From positions 62,001 to 126,000 of the forward strand of contig NZ_WPZQ01000004.1 of the NCBI RefSeq assembly GCF_013030265.1: a stretch of 64,000 nt of DNA, in the 5' to 3' direction. This DNA is from Ruegeria arenilitoris (GTDB lineage Bacteria; Pseudomonadota; Alphaproteobacteria; Rhodobacterales; Rhodobacteraceae). Numbering within the stretch: position 1 is the stretch's first letter; each line of letters begins with the position of its first letter. Of this stretch, positions 48,937-58,152 are shown one piece after another. The notes beneath the pieces are model-generated. The model searched no databases and was not told the DNA's origin. It saw only the letters and a program-made list of their open reading frames with translations. Made by a program: the position numbers and the translations under genes.

Positions 48937-50367
48937 ATGACGCCCATCAATGAACCCAGCTTTCGTGAAAGTGTTGATCTGATGTTTAACAGGGCTGCGT
49001 CCCTGATGGACCTGCCGCCGGGGCTGGAGGAAAAGATCCGGGTGTGCAACGCCACCTATACCGTGCGATTTGGCGTTCGCCTGCGCGGGCAAATCCACAC
49101 TTTCACAGGTTATCGATCGGTTCATTCCGAACATATGGAGCCGGTAAAGGGTGGTATTCGCTATGCCACGGCGGTGAATCAGGATGAGGTTGAAGCCCTT
49201 GCAGCGCTGATGACGTATAAATGCGCGTTGGTCGAAGCGCCGTTTGGTGGATCAAAGGGTGGATTGTGTATTGATCCGCGTCAGTATGAAGAACATGAAC
49301 TGGAGCAGATCACCCGTCGTTTCGCCTATGAGCTGGCAAAACGTGACCTGATCAATCCGTCTCAGAACGTGCCTGCTCCTGATATGGGAACGGGTGAGCG
49401 TGAAATGGCATGGATCGCTGACCAATACGCTCGGATGAACACCACGGACATCAACTCGCGTGCTTGCGTTACCGGTAAGCCGTTGAATGCTGGCGGTATC
49501 GCGGGGCGCGTGGAAGCAACCGGTCGCGGTATTCAATACGCCTTGCGCGAGTTTTTCCGTCACCCCGAGGACGTCAAGAAAGCGGGAATGTCCGGGAAAC
49601 TGGATGGCAAGCGGGTAATCGTGCAGGGGTTGGGCAATGTGGGCTACCACGCCGCCAAGTTCCTGAGCGAAGAAGACGGCTCTCGCATCGTGGGTATCAT
49701 CGAATGGGATGGGGCACTCTATAATCCCGACGGGATTGATGTGGAGGCTGTACGCCAGTGGATCGTCAAGCATGGCGGTGTAAAAGACTATCCGGATGCG
49801 ACCCACACCGCCGAAGGTGGCGCAGTTCTGGAGCAGGAATGTGACATCCTGATCCCGGCGGCACTGGAAGGTGTGATCAACTTGTCCAATGCAGAGAACA
49901 TCAAGGCACCGTTGATCATCGAGGCCGCAAACGGACCGGTGACGGCGGGTGCAGATGAGATCCTTCGCAAGAAAGGTACCGTTATTATCCCCGATATGTA
50001 CGCCAACGCGGGTGGTGTGACGGTCTCTTACTTTGAATGGGTCAAGAACCTTAGCCATATTCGGTTCGGTCGCATGCAGCGTCGTCAGGAAGAGGCGCGG
50101 CATGAACTGATCGTCAGCGAACTGGAACGGCTTGATCGCTACCTCGGCGATGCATGGTCTATGTCTCCGGACTTTAAGGCCAAGTATCTGAAAGGTGCGG
50201 ATGAGCTTGAACTGGTGCGGTCAGGCCTCGATGACACCATGCGGATCGCCTATCAGTCGATGAGCGAGGTTTGGCATGACCGGGCCGATGTCGATGATCT
50301 GCGGACTGCTGCCTATATCGTAGCGATTGACCGCGTATCGAAAAGCTACCGCGCAAAAGGTCTGTAA
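48937..50367 (+). CDS. gdhA: Glu/Leu/Phe/Val family amino-acid dehydrogenase, likely glutamate dehydrogenase
   Basis: A 476-residue enzyme that interconverts glutamate and 2-oxoglutarate plus ammonia. The catalytic lysine lies in ALVEAPFGGSKGGLCIDP, the substrate pocket in PAPDMGTGEREMAWIAD, and the NAD(P) motif is GLGNVGYHAAKFL. Length and order match NAD-type glutamate dehydrogenases. A GGAGG-type site just ahead of 48937 supports the start. It is followed by a strong terminator at 50379-50418 and then by the sarcosine oxidase operon, so amino nitrogen from glycine and glutamate may be linked. Confidence 0.9.
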   Translation: MTPINEPSFRESVDLMFNRAASLMDLPPGLEEKIRVCNATYTVRFGVRLRGQIHTFTGYRSVHSEHMEPVKGGIRYATAVNQDEVEALAALMTYKCALVEAPFGGSKGGLCIDPRQYEEHELEQITRRFAYELAKRDLINPSQNVPAPDMGTGEREMAWIADQYARMNTTDINSRACVTGKPLNAGGIAGRVEATGRGIQYALREFFRHPEDVKKAGMSGKLDGKRVIVQGLGNVGYHAAKFLSEEDGSRIVGIIEWDGALYNPDGIDVEAVRQWIVKHGGVKDYPDATHTAEGGAVLEQECDILIPAALEGVINLSNAENIKAPLIIEAANGPVTAGADEILRKKGTVIIPDMYANAGGVTVSYFEWVKNLSHIRFGRMQRRQEEARHELIVSELERLDRYLGDAWSMSPDFKAKYLKGADELELVRSGLDDTMRIAYQSMSEVWHDRADVDDLRTAAYIVAIDRVSKSYRAKGL

Positions 50368-50378
50368 CTGAAAACGAG

Positions 50379-50418
50379 CGACAATCGGCTTGGAATTGGT
50401 GAGCCGATTGTCGTTTTT
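50379..50418 (+). terminator. Rho-independent terminator after glutamate dehydrogenase
   Basis: CGACAATCGGCT (50379-50390) pairs perfectly with AGCCGATTGTCG (50402-50413) and is followed by TTTTT at 50414-50418. It lies 12 bases after the stop codon and separates gdhA from the sox operon. Confidence 0.92.
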
Positions 50419-50644
50419 CTTGAACTATGCGCAACACCAGGCAGAGAATACTGTCTGATTTGGTTAACTATCAGATTTATATATCTTTCACTCGATGCTG
50501 ACTTGCAAAGCGTAAGTCGTGATGCCCGTATTTTTAGTCGCCGATAGACAAGTTCTTGTCGAAAACAGAGGCGGAACCGTTTCACCGCATTGCTACTGCT
50601 TTCGGGAGTTGGTTTGATGCCGACGAACTCGCAGGGAGATCTGA

Positions 50645-51898
50645 ATGCGTTTTTCCGGCTTACGCGTCCTCAAAGAGGGTTTGACTGGTAACAAAGGGTG
50701 GACGCCGCATTGGCGCGATCCTGAGCCGAAAGCTGAGTATGACATCGTCATCATCGGCGGCGGCGGTCACGGTCTGAGCACCGCGTATTATCTGGCCAAG
50801 GAACATGGCCTGACAAATGTTGCGGTGCTTGAGAAGGGCTACATCGGTGGCGGCAACGTTGGTCGAAATACGACGATCGTGCGCGCCAACTACTTCCTTC
50901 AGGGAAATTCCGAGTTCTATTCACATTCGTTGAAACTGTGGGAAGGGCTGGAAGAAGATCTGAACTACAACGTCATGCATTCGCAGCGCGGTATCATCAA
51001 CCTGTTCCATTCCGACGGCCAGCGGGACGCGGCCGCACGTCGTGGAAACATGATGATCAGTCAGGGCGACGACGCAGTATTGCTGGGGCGGGACGAGCTG
51101 AAATCAATGCTGCCGTACCTCAATTACGACAATTTGCGCTTTCCGATTTACGGCGGCCTCTATCACGCGCGTGGTGGGACCGCCCGTCACGATGCTGTGG
51201 CATGGGGATACGCGCGCGGAGCGGATCAACGCGGTGTTGATCTGATTCAGAACTGCGAGGTTACAGGAATTGACATCGAAAACGGTGTGGTTCGAGGTGT
51301 GCAGACCTCTCGCGGTCCGATCCGGGCTAAGAAAGTCGCTATGGTCGCTGCCGGGCGTTCGGGGCAGGTGGCCGCGATGGCAGGAATGCGACTGCCGGTC
51401 GAAAGCCATGTTTTGCAGGCCTTTGTGACCGAAGGGCTGAAGCCCTGTATCGATCACGTCGTCACCTTCGGCATGGGGCATTTCTATATCAGCCAGTCGG
51501 ACAAGGGTGGCCTTGTCTTCGGTGGTGATCTTGATTTCTACGCGTCCTACGCCGCACGCGGCAATCTGCCGACCGTCGAAAGCGTTATGGAGGCCGGTGT
51601 CACGCTTTTGCCGATGATCTCAAAGGCCAAGGTTCTGCGATCGTGGGGTGGGATCATGGACATGTCGCCTGATGGTTCTCCGATTATCGATACAACGCAT
51701 ATCGAGGGGCTCTACCTGAATTGCGGCTGGAACTACGGTGGTTTCAAGGCCGTACCAGGATCGGGCAACGTCTTCGCGCATCTGATCGCCACGGGGCAGT
51801 ATCACGAGAATGCAACCGGCTTTCGACTGGATCGGTTCCGGACAGGGCGTGGGATCATAGATGAAGAGGGCAAAGGCTCTCAGCATAACCTGCACTGA
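50645..51898 (+). CDS. soxB: Sarcosine oxidase subunit beta
   Basis: A 417-residue flavoprotein, the catalytic subunit of heterotetrameric sarcosine oxidase. The FAD motif is DIVIIGGGGHGLSTAYYLA (about 33-51). GGLYHARGGTARHDAVAWGY (about 170-189) contains the histidine expected to bind FMN covalently at the interface with the alpha subunit, most likely His174. GLYLNCGWNYGGFKAVPGSG near the C-terminus is the usual FAD-side motif. It oxidises sarcosine (N-methylglycine) to glycine. It is the first gene of soxBDAG. Confidence 0.96.
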   Translation: MRFSGLRVLKEGLTGNKGWTPHWRDPEPKAEYDIVIIGGGGHGLSTAYYLAKEHGLTNVAVLEKGYIGGGNVGRNTTIVRANYFLQGNSEFYSHSLKLWEGLEEDLNYNVMHSQRGIINLFHSDGQRDAAARRGNMMISQGDDAVLLGRDELKSMLPYLNYDNLRFPIYGGLYHARGGTARHDAVAWGYARGADQRGVDLIQNCEVTGIDIENGVVRGVQTSRGPIRAKKVAMVAAGRSGQVAAMAGMRLPVESHVLQAFVTEGLKPCIDHVVTFGMGHFYISQSDKGGLVFGGDLDFYASYAARGNLPTVESVMEAGVTLLPMISKAKVLRSWGGIMDMSPDGSPIIDTTHIEGLYLNCGWNYGGFKAVPGSGNVFAHLIATGQYHENATGFRLDRFRTGRGIIDEEGKGSQHNLH

Positions 51899-51946
51899 GG
51901 TTGGGTAGATGCAGTTTCATAACAAAGTACAGCAAGGGGCGCGGTC

Positions 51947-52210
51947 ATGAGGATCACCTGTCCGCATTGCGGAGAACGGGACCGGCGTGAGTTTTACTAT
52001 CGCGGCGCAGCGGTCGATCTTGAGCGTCCGGCGCCTGACGCGGGTGAAGAGGCATGGGATAACTTCGTTTATCTACGTGATAATCCAGCCGGTGTGACGC
52101 GCGACCTCTGGTACCACGAAGGCGGCTGTGGGGCATGGATCGTCGTGACCCGGGACACCGTCACGCATGAGGTTCTGAAGACTGAACTGGCATCGGAGGC
52201 GAAATCATGA
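51947..52210 (+). CDS. soxD: Sarcosine oxidase subunit delta
   Basis: An 87-residue subunit with a zinc-ribbon-like start, ITCPHCGERDRREFYY, and the second pair of ligands in WYHEGGCGAW. It binds zinc and stabilises the heterotetramer. It starts 48 bases after soxB and its stop overlaps the soxA start by four bases. The length is typical of the family. Confidence 0.95.
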   Translation: MRITCPHCGERDRREFYYRGAAVDLERPAPDAGEEAWDNFVYLRDNPAGVTRDLWYHEGGCGAWIVVTRDTVTHEVLKTELASEAKS

Positions 52211-55140
52211 GGATCAATGGTAAAGGTCTGATTGATCGTTCAAAGCCTGTTCCTTTCGTCTTTGACGGTATCAGCTATTCCGGGTTTGAGGGCGACACGC
52301 TTGCCTCAGCTCTGCTTGCAAATGAGCAGCGACTGATGGGGCGGTCTTTCAAATATCATCGCCCGCGTGGGGTTTTGACGGCGGGCAGCGAAGAGCCAAA
52401 TGCGCTTATGACAGTTGGAAGTGGTCCGACACAGGAGCCTAATGTGCGCGCCACGATGCAGGAGATTTATCCTGGTCTTGAAGCACGCAGTCAGAACCGC
52501 TGGCCCAGCCTGAACTTTGATCTTTTGTCGCTCAACGATCTGGCGGCCCCGTTCTTGGGGGCGGGGTTCTACTATAAAACCTTCATGTGGCCCAAGAGCT
52601 TTTGGGAAAAGGTCTATGAACCCGCGATCCGGCGCGCTGCCGGACTGGGTGCATTGTCTGGGCGGGACAATACGGACAAGTATGAAAGCGCCTATGCCTT
52701 CTGCGACTTGCTCGTTATCGGTGCCGGACCCGCAGGGCTGATGGCAGCACTTACCGCCGGGCGCGCTGGCGCTGACGTCATTCTGGCCGATGAAAGCAAC
52801 CGGATGGGCGGGCGTCTGCTGGCTGAAACCTATGAAATCGATGGGAAGCCTGGAAATGTCTGGGCCGACGAGGTTTTGGCTGAACTGAAGTCGATGGACA
52901 ACGTTCGGCTGATGACACGGACGACGGTTGCAGGCGCTTATGATCAGGGCACTTTTGCCGCCGTTGAACGTGTGCTGCATCATACCGAGCGTCGACCGAA
53001 CGGCGCACCGTTGGAGACCTATTGGCGCATTGTGGCCAAGCGTTCGGTACTGGCGGCTGGCGCTTTGGAGCGCCCGGTTGCCTTTCGCGACAACGACCGC
53101 CCCGGGATCATGACCGCTGGCGCGGTGCGGGCCTATCTGAACCGATGGGGAGTCAGCGCGGGTCGGAATGTCACGATCTTTGGTAATACGGATGACATTC
53201 ACCGTACAGCGCGTGATTTGCTGGATGCTGGTGTTCATGTCGCGGCCGTGATCGACAGCCGTCATGACGCTCCGCTGTCGAAGGACTATCAGGTTCTGCG
53301 CGGTGCTCAGGTTTGTGGTAGTTCGGGCCGAAAAGGGCTTGAATCCATTACGGTACGGCGCCCAAGCGGCGAGGAACGTATTCACACAGACTGCCTTGCC
53401 ATGACCGGAGGCTGGAACCCGTCGGTGCACCTGACCTGCCACATGAATGGACGACCCACGTGGCGGCGCGATATCGAAGCGTTTGTGCCGACACCTGGAT
53501 CAGTACCCGGAATGTCGATTGCAGGGGCCTGCAACGGTTCGTTCTCGACTTCGGCCTGTTTGCGCGAGGGAATTGCTGCGGCGGGTGAAGCGCTGGAAGG
53601 GCTTGGACTGACAGCACCGGATATAGCATTGCCTGTAGCAGAAGATGCGTCTTACGAGATCACGCAGCTTTGGGCGGTTCCGGGCAAAGGACGCGCGTGG
53701 CTGGATTTCCAGAACGACGTGACTGTCAAAGATGTCAAACAGGCGGCAACCGAAAACTTCCGCTCGGTAGAGCATATGAAGCGCTACACCACACAAGGTA
53801 TGGCGACGGATCAGGGTAAGAACTCGAATGTTGCAGCGCTGGCTATTTTGGCGGATGCGACGGGGCGGGGCATTCCGGAAACCGGGACCACCACATTCCG
53901 GCCGCCATATTCGCCGATTGCTATCGGGGCCTATGGCGCTGGTGCAGAAGGCGAGGGCTTCAAGCCTCAGCGTTTTACAACTTCACACAAAGCTTCCGTC
54001 GCGCGAAATGCTCCGATGATCGAGGCAGGATTGTGGTATCGGCCGAGCTACTTCCCCAAAACGGGCGAAACCACTTGGCGGGAATCCTGTGATCGTGAGG
54101 TCAAACAGGTGCGTGATGCGGTCGGTGTCTGCGATGTCTCGACGCTGGGCAAGATCGATATTCAGGGCCCGGATGCGGGAAAGTTTCTGGATTTCGTCTA
54201 TACCAACATGTTCTCGACGCTGAAGGTCGGGCGTGTGCGCTATGGCCTGATGCTGCGCGAAGACGGCTATGTGATGGATGACGGCACGACTGCGCGTTTG
54301 GGTGAAAATCACTACCTGATGACAACGACAACCGCTGCGGCGGGTGAGGTGATGAAACATCTCGAGTTTGTGCATCAGGGTTTATGCCCAGATCTGGATG
54401 TGTCTTTCACGTCAGTCACAGAGCAGTGGGCACAATTCGCTGTTGCCGGACCGAAATCACGAGAATTGCTGAGTGGCCTTTTGGATCAAACACTTGACGA
54501 TGAAAGCTGGCCTTTCATGGCTTGTGGGCAAGTCGAAGTGCTGGGTGTCAAAGGGCGTTTGTTCCGCATCTCATTCTCGGGTGAACATGCCTATGAAATA
54601 GCAGTTCCTGCCCGCTACGGAGCCAGCCTGTTCGATATTCTGATTGAACGGGCCGAGGCGCTGGGTGGTGGTTTGTACGGTATGGAAGCCCTGAACGTTT
54701 TGCGGATCGAAAAAGGTTTTATCACGCACGCGGAAATCCATGGTCGCACTACCGCCTATGATATCGGCATGGGCCGGATGGTTTCGCAGAAGAAAGACTG
54801 TATCGGTAAAACGATGTCAGAGCGACCGGGTCTGGAAGAGGCGGGGCGCGAACGACTGGTCGGCCTCAAGCCAATCGGAGAAAGCAGGCAACTGCTGGCC
54901 GGGGCACATCTTTACAATGAAGAAGCCGAACCCGTGCGGACCAGCGATCAGGGATACATAACATCGGTTTGTTACTCTCCGACGCTGGAAACCATGATCG
55001 GGCTGGCGTTTCTGGCGGATGGGCCAGACCGCGAAGGCGAGGTTGTGAAAATGGTGGATCACCTGCGTGGCGTAACCACGCTTTGCGAAGTGGTAAATCC
55101 GGTGTTCTTTGACCCCGAGGGAGGGCGCGTTCGTGGATAA
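52207..55140 (+). CDS. soxA: Sarcosine oxidase subunit alpha
   Basis: A 977-residue subunit. The N-terminus has a 2Fe-2S-like fold without cysteines, followed by an NAD-type Rossmann motif LLVIGAGPAGLMAALTAGR (about 172-190). The C-terminal 370 residues are a glycine-cleavage T-protein-like, folate-binding domain (EAGLWYRPSYF onward, with GLYGMEALNVLRIEKGF). It channels the iminium product to tetrahydrofolate so that 5,10-methylene-THF is made instead of free formaldehyde. The gene is coupled to soxD and overlaps soxG by eight bases. Confidence 0.96.
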   Translation: MRINGKGLIDRSKPVPFVFDGISYSGFEGDTLASALLANEQRLMGRSFKYHRPRGVLTAGSEEPNALMTVGSGPTQEPNVRATMQEIYPGLEARSQNRWPSLNFDLLSLNDLAAPFLGAGFYYKTFMWPKSFWEKVYEPAIRRAAGLGALSGRDNTDKYESAYAFCDLLVIGAGPAGLMAALTAGRAGADVILADESNRMGGRLLAETYEIDGKPGNVWADEVLAELKSMDNVRLMTRTTVAGAYDQGTFAAVERVLHHTERRPNGAPLETYWRIVAKRSVLAAGALERPVAFRDNDRPGIMTAGAVRAYLNRWGVSAGRNVTIFGNTDDIHRTARDLLDAGVHVAAVIDSRHDAPLSKDYQVLRGAQVCGSSGRKGLESITVRRPSGEERIHTDCLAMTGGWNPSVHLTCHMNGRPTWRRDIEAFVPTPGSVPGMSIAGACNGSFSTSACLREGIAAAGEALEGLGLTAPDIALPVAEDASYEITQLWAVPGKGRAWLDFQNDVTVKDVKQAATENFRSVEHMKRYTTQGMATDQGKNSNVAALAILADATGRGIPETGTTTFRPPYSPIAIGAYGAGAEGEGFKPQRFTTSHKASVARNAPMIEAGLWYRPSYFPKTGETTWRESCDREVKQVRDAVGVCDVSTLGKIDIQGPDAGKFLDFVYTNMFSTLKVGRVRYGLMLREDGYVMDDGTTARLGENHYLMTTTTAAAGEVMKHLEFVHQGLCPDLDVSFTSVTEQWAQFAVAGPKSRELLSGLLDQTLDDESWPFMACGQVEVLGVKGRLFRISFSGEHAYEIAVPARYGASLFDILIERAEALGGGLYGMEALNVLRIEKGFITHAEIHGRTTAYDIGMGRMVSQKKDCIGKTMSERPGLEEAGRERLVGLKPIGESRQLLAGAHLYNEEAEPVRTSDQGYITSVCYSPTLETMIGLAFLADGPDREGEVVKMVDHLRGVTTLCEVVNPVFFDPEGGRVRG

Positions 55141-55678
55141 GCTGATTGCCAAGACAGCCTGTGCCGGTCTTTTGCCTCTGACCGTTGGATCGGTTTCTGT
55201 CAGCGAGGAGGATGTCGGTGCCATCACTTCAGTTTCGCCATTGAAGGGACAGAAGAAGGCCCTGTCCGATGCGTTGAAGGCTGCGCATGGGATGGCATAT
55301 CCCGCCGCCAATCGTGCGACAGGAAAGTCTGGCGCACGCGCGGTCTGGCTCGGGCATTCTCATGCGATGCTGATAGGGCCAGAGCCGGATGCATCGCTTG
55401 AGAAACATGCCGCTGTGGTGGATCAGTCTGATGCCTGGGCGGTTGTCCGGCTGGAAGGTGATCGGGCTGAGCAGGTATTAGCGCGATTGGTGCCTGTTGA
55501 TCTCAGGTCTGGGCATTTCAAACGCGGTCATACGGTGCGCAGCCTGTTGTTTCACATGACGGCATCGATCACGCGTGTCGGTGAAAATGCGTTTCAGATC
55601 ATGGTGTTTCGCTCGATGGCTGAGACATTGGTTCACGATTTGAAAAGGGCGATGGAAGGCGTGGCCACGCGAGGGTAA
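55133..55678 (+). CDS. soxG: Sarcosine oxidase subunit gamma
   Basis: A 181-residue subunit that resembles a truncated folate-binding T-protein/YgfZ domain and packs on the alpha subunit. A GTG at 55133 was chosen: GAGGGAGGG (55117-55124 region) lies 8 bases upstream and the frame overlaps the soxA stop by eight bases. The alternative ATG at 55109 would overlap soxA by 32 bases and adds eight unlikely residues. No glyA, purU or folD gene follows, which in other bacteria often complete this operon. Confidence 0.9.
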   Translation: MDKLIAKTACAGLLPLTVGSVSVSEEDVGAITSVSPLKGQKKALSDALKAAHGMAYPAANRATGKSGARAVWLGHSHAMLIGPEPDASLEKHAAVVDQSDAWAVVRLEGDRAEQVLARLVPVDLRSGHFKRGHTVRSLLFHMTASITRVGENAFQIMVFRSMAETLVHDLKRAMEGVATRG

Positions 55679-55711
55679 GCTACGGCAAAGAAACGATTCC
55701 GGGAGAACCCC

Positions 55712-56008
55712 ATGTTGCGTATTGCCGTTGCCGCTGCATTGCTGGCTACACCTCTGGCTGCTGCTGAGACCAAGGAACAAAGCTGTCAGTATCAGGCAGA
55801 TGTTGTTGCTGCTGTCCAAAAGGCACGACTCGACAAGGTCAAGGAACGCGATGTGGCCGAGGCGGTCGCCGCAACTGGTCCTACATGGCCCGAGAACTAC
55901 AACGCGGCAATTCCGTTGATTACGCCTTGGGTCTATGAGCAAAAGATGCGCGATGTGCGCAAAAAGGACCTTGGTGCTGCCTGGCTGGAGCTGTGTTTAC
56001 AGCAATAA
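55712..56008 (+). CDS. Small exported protein of unknown function
   Basis: A 98-residue protein with signal peptide MLRIAVAAALLATPLAAA. The mature part is helical, has two cysteines (SCQYQAD near the start, ELCLQQ at the end) that may form a disulfide, and contains WPENYNAAIPLITPWVYEQK. It resembles short Rhodobacterales proteins of unknown role. A GGGAGAACC site lies before the ATG. It is 33 bases after soxG but differs in style and may be separately controlled; a hairpin follows at 56037-56066. Confidence 0.7.
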   Translation: MLRIAVAAALLATPLAAAETKEQSCQYQADVVAAVQKARLDKVKERDVAEAVAATGPTWPENYNAAIPLITPWVYEQKMRDVRKKDLGAAWLELCLQQ

Positions 56009-56035
56009 TCCACAGGTTTGCGAATTCGCTGTGGA
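56009..56035. promoter_or_regulatory. Inverted pair of DnaA-box-like sites ahead of dnaG
   Basis: AATCCACAG (reading into TCCACAG at 56009-56015) and its inverse CTGTGGACAA (from 56029) resemble DnaA boxes (TTATCCACA) facing each other about 13 bases apart, 54 bases before the dnaG start. Binding by DnaA is only suggested. Confidence 0.3.
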
Positions 56036-56036
56036 C

Positions 56037-56066
56037 AAACGCTCGTCAATCCCTTGGCGAGCGTTT
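56037..56066 (+). terminator. Hairpin between the small exported protein gene and dnaG
   Basis: AAACGCTCG (56037-56045) pairs with CGAGCGTTT (56058-56066), followed by a mixed pyrimidine tract (CTGTTTCTG). It could end transcription from the sox side or attenuate into dnaG, whose start is 23 bases further on. Confidence 0.5.
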
Positions 56067-56088
56067 CTGTTTCTGTCAGGTTTGATAC

Positions 56089-58038
56089 ATGTCACTGCCC
56101 CCTGGATTTCTGGATGAACTACGTACCCGACTGAGCCTGTCTCAGGTCGTGGGGCGCAAAGTTACTTGGGATGCCCGCAAGTCCAATCAGGGCAAGGGGG
56201 ATATGTGGGCACCTTGTCCTTTCCACCATGAAAAGACCGCTTCATTCCACGTCGATGACCAAAAAGGGTTCTACTATTGCTTTGGCTGTCACGCCAAAGG
56301 CGACGCGATCAGCTTTGTGAAAGAGACCGAAAACGTTTCGTTCATCGAAGCGGTTGAAATCCTCGCCCGAGAGGCTGGTATGCCTATGCCTGCGCGCGAT
56401 CCAAAAGCGCAGGAAAAGCAAGATCGCCGCAGTCAGCTTGCCGATGTGATGGAGCAGGCGGCGCAGTTCTTCCGCCTGCAGCTCAAAACAGCGGCAGGGG
56501 CAGAGGCGCGGGATTATCTCTCGCGCCGGGGTTTGGATGAAAAGGCGCTGGATCGCTGGGAGATCGGATTTGCGCCTGACGGTTGGCAGGGGCTTTGGGA
56601 TCACCTGCGCGGCAAGAGCATTGAGGAGGATCTGATCCTTGGTGCGGGACTGGCTAAGCCTTCGAATAAAGGCAAAAAGCCCTACGATACGTTCCGCAAC
56701 CGGATCATGTACCCGATCCGGGATCCGCGCGGGCGGTGCATTGCCTTTGGCGGGCGAGCGATGGACCCCAACGACAATGCCAAATACCTGAACTCACCCG
56801 AGACTGAATTGTTCGATAAAGGCCGAAGCCTTTATAATCACGGGCCTGCGCGACAGTCTGCGGGCAAGGGCCAGCCGTTGATTGTCGCCGAAGGCTATAT
56901 GGATGTGATTGCGCTGGCCGAGGCCGGGTTTGGTGCGTCTGTTGCGCCGCTTGGAACTGCGATTACCGAGCATCAGCTTCAACTGCTTTGGCGTATTTCG
57001 GACGAGCCGATCATCGCGCTGGATGGTGATACGGCGGGTTTGCGCGCGGCGATGCGGGCGGTTGATCTGGCGTTGCCGTTGCTGGAAGCGGGAAAATCGC
57101 TGCGCTTTGCGCTGATGCCAGAGGGTAAAGACCCTGACGATCTGCTGCGGGCAGAGGGGGCAGGGGCCGTTCAGACTGTTCTGGAAGGTGCGATTCCCAT
57201 GGTCAAGCTGCTGTGGCAGCGAGAGACTGAGGGAAAGGTCTTTGACAGTCCTGAACGCAAGGCCGCTCTCGACAAGTCACTGAGGGAAAAGATTAAACTG
57301 ATCCGCGATCCTTCTATCCGCAATCACTACGGACAAGAGATAAAAGACCTTCGCTGGCAGCTGTTCCGGCCACAGCGCCAATCGCAAAACCGAAACTGGC
57401 AGCCGCGCGGAAATTGGAAGTCCCAACCTCAACCTGCGTCGCCAGGGGCAAGGACCTCATTCTTGGCCTCATCCGAGAATGCGGACATTCAACTGCGTGA
57501 AGCAGCCATTCTGGCCATCGCAATCCTGAACCCAAAGGTAGTTGTTCAGTTTGAACATCAGCTGGAAGAAATGGAATGCCATGATCCCGATCATGCTGCG
57601 CTGCGCGAGGCCATATTGCGGCATGCGATTGACGATCCGGACAACCTGCAAGACCACATTATTGCAGCAATGGGCCCGCATGCCCTTGAAAACCTGCTGA
57701 GCCTTCGCCATGTGGCAGTAATCCCCTGTGTGTTCAAACCAGGCGACGTTGAAAAGGCCGAGATGACGCTGGCCGAGGAACTCGCAAAAATCAAAGCGCT
57801 CCGGGGGTTGGATGCCGAGATTGCCGAAGCTGCGGAAGAACTGTCCGATCTGGCTGATGAGGCGCTGACGTACCGGTTGGCTCAGGCCGCCGAAGAACGT
57901 AACCGCACAAGCCGTAGCCAGAACGAAGACAGGGCGGTTTTCGATGTCGCTGACAATGGCGCGCGAATCAACCGAGACGAGAAAGACGCGTTTGCGGCGA
58001 TCATGTCGGGTATCAATTTTGAACGGAAACGCCGGTAA
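56089..58038 (+). CDS. dnaG: DNA primase
   Basis: A 649-residue primase. The CHC2-type zinc finger has Cys43, His46, Cys64 and Cys67 (APCPFHHEK, YYCFGCHAKGD). The TOPRIM catalytic core includes PLIVAEGYMDVIAL and IIALDGDTAGLRAAMRA. The C-terminal domain binding the DnaB helicase is proline-free and helical. It makes RNA primers at replication forks. The gene stands 114 bases before rpoD, as in the macromolecular synthesis operon, but rpsU is absent here. Confidence 0.96.
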   Translation: MSLPPGFLDELRTRLSLSQVVGRKVTWDARKSNQGKGDMWAPCPFHHEKTASFHVDDQKGFYYCFGCHAKGDAISFVKETENVSFIEAVEILAREAGMPMPARDPKAQEKQDRRSQLADVMEQAAQFFRLQLKTAAGAEARDYLSRRGLDEKALDRWEIGFAPDGWQGLWDHLRGKSIEEDLILGAGLAKPSNKGKKPYDTFRNRIMYPIRDPRGRCIAFGGRAMDPNDNAKYLNSPETELFDKGRSLYNHGPARQSAGKGQPLIVAEGYMDVIALAEAGFGASVAPLGTAITEHQLQLLWRISDEPIIALDGDTAGLRAAMRAVDLALPLLEAGKSLRFALMPEGKDPDDLLRAEGAGAVQTVLEGAIPMVKLLWQRETEGKVFDSPERKAALDKSLREKIKLIRDPSIRNHYGQEIKDLRWQLFRPQRQSQNRNWQPRGNWKSQPQPASPGARTSFLASSENADIQLREAAILAIAILNPKVVVQFEHQLEEMECHDPDHAALREAILRHAIDDPDNLQDHIIAAMGPHALENLLSLRHVAVIPCVFKPGDVEKAEMTLAEELAKIKALRGLDAEIAEAAEELSDLADEALTYRLAQAAEERNRTSRSQNEDRAVFDVADNGARINRDEKDAFAAIMSGINFERKRR

Positions 58039-58087
58039 AGTGGTGTTTTCGTAAGGCACTGGAAAAGAAAAACGGGTAAACGGGTAG

Positions 58088-58117
58088 CCGAATCACTTCT
58101 TCGCGCTAATGATTCGG
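58088..58117 (+). promoter_or_regulatory. Hairpin in the dnaG-rpoD gap
   Basis: CCGAATCA (58088-58095) pairs with TGATTCGG (58110-58117) around a 14-base loop, 35 bases before the rpoD start. There is no T-run. It may influence read-through from dnaG or translation of rpoD. Confidence 0.3.
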
Positions 58118-58152
58118 TTCAAACGAATCACCCATCCCTGCAGGAGCACTGA

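Noticed and set aside
52306..53442. A 378-codon open frame opposite soxA
   Set aside because: soxA on the + strand is fully supported by its domains and operon position; the opposite frame has no motif or plausible start.
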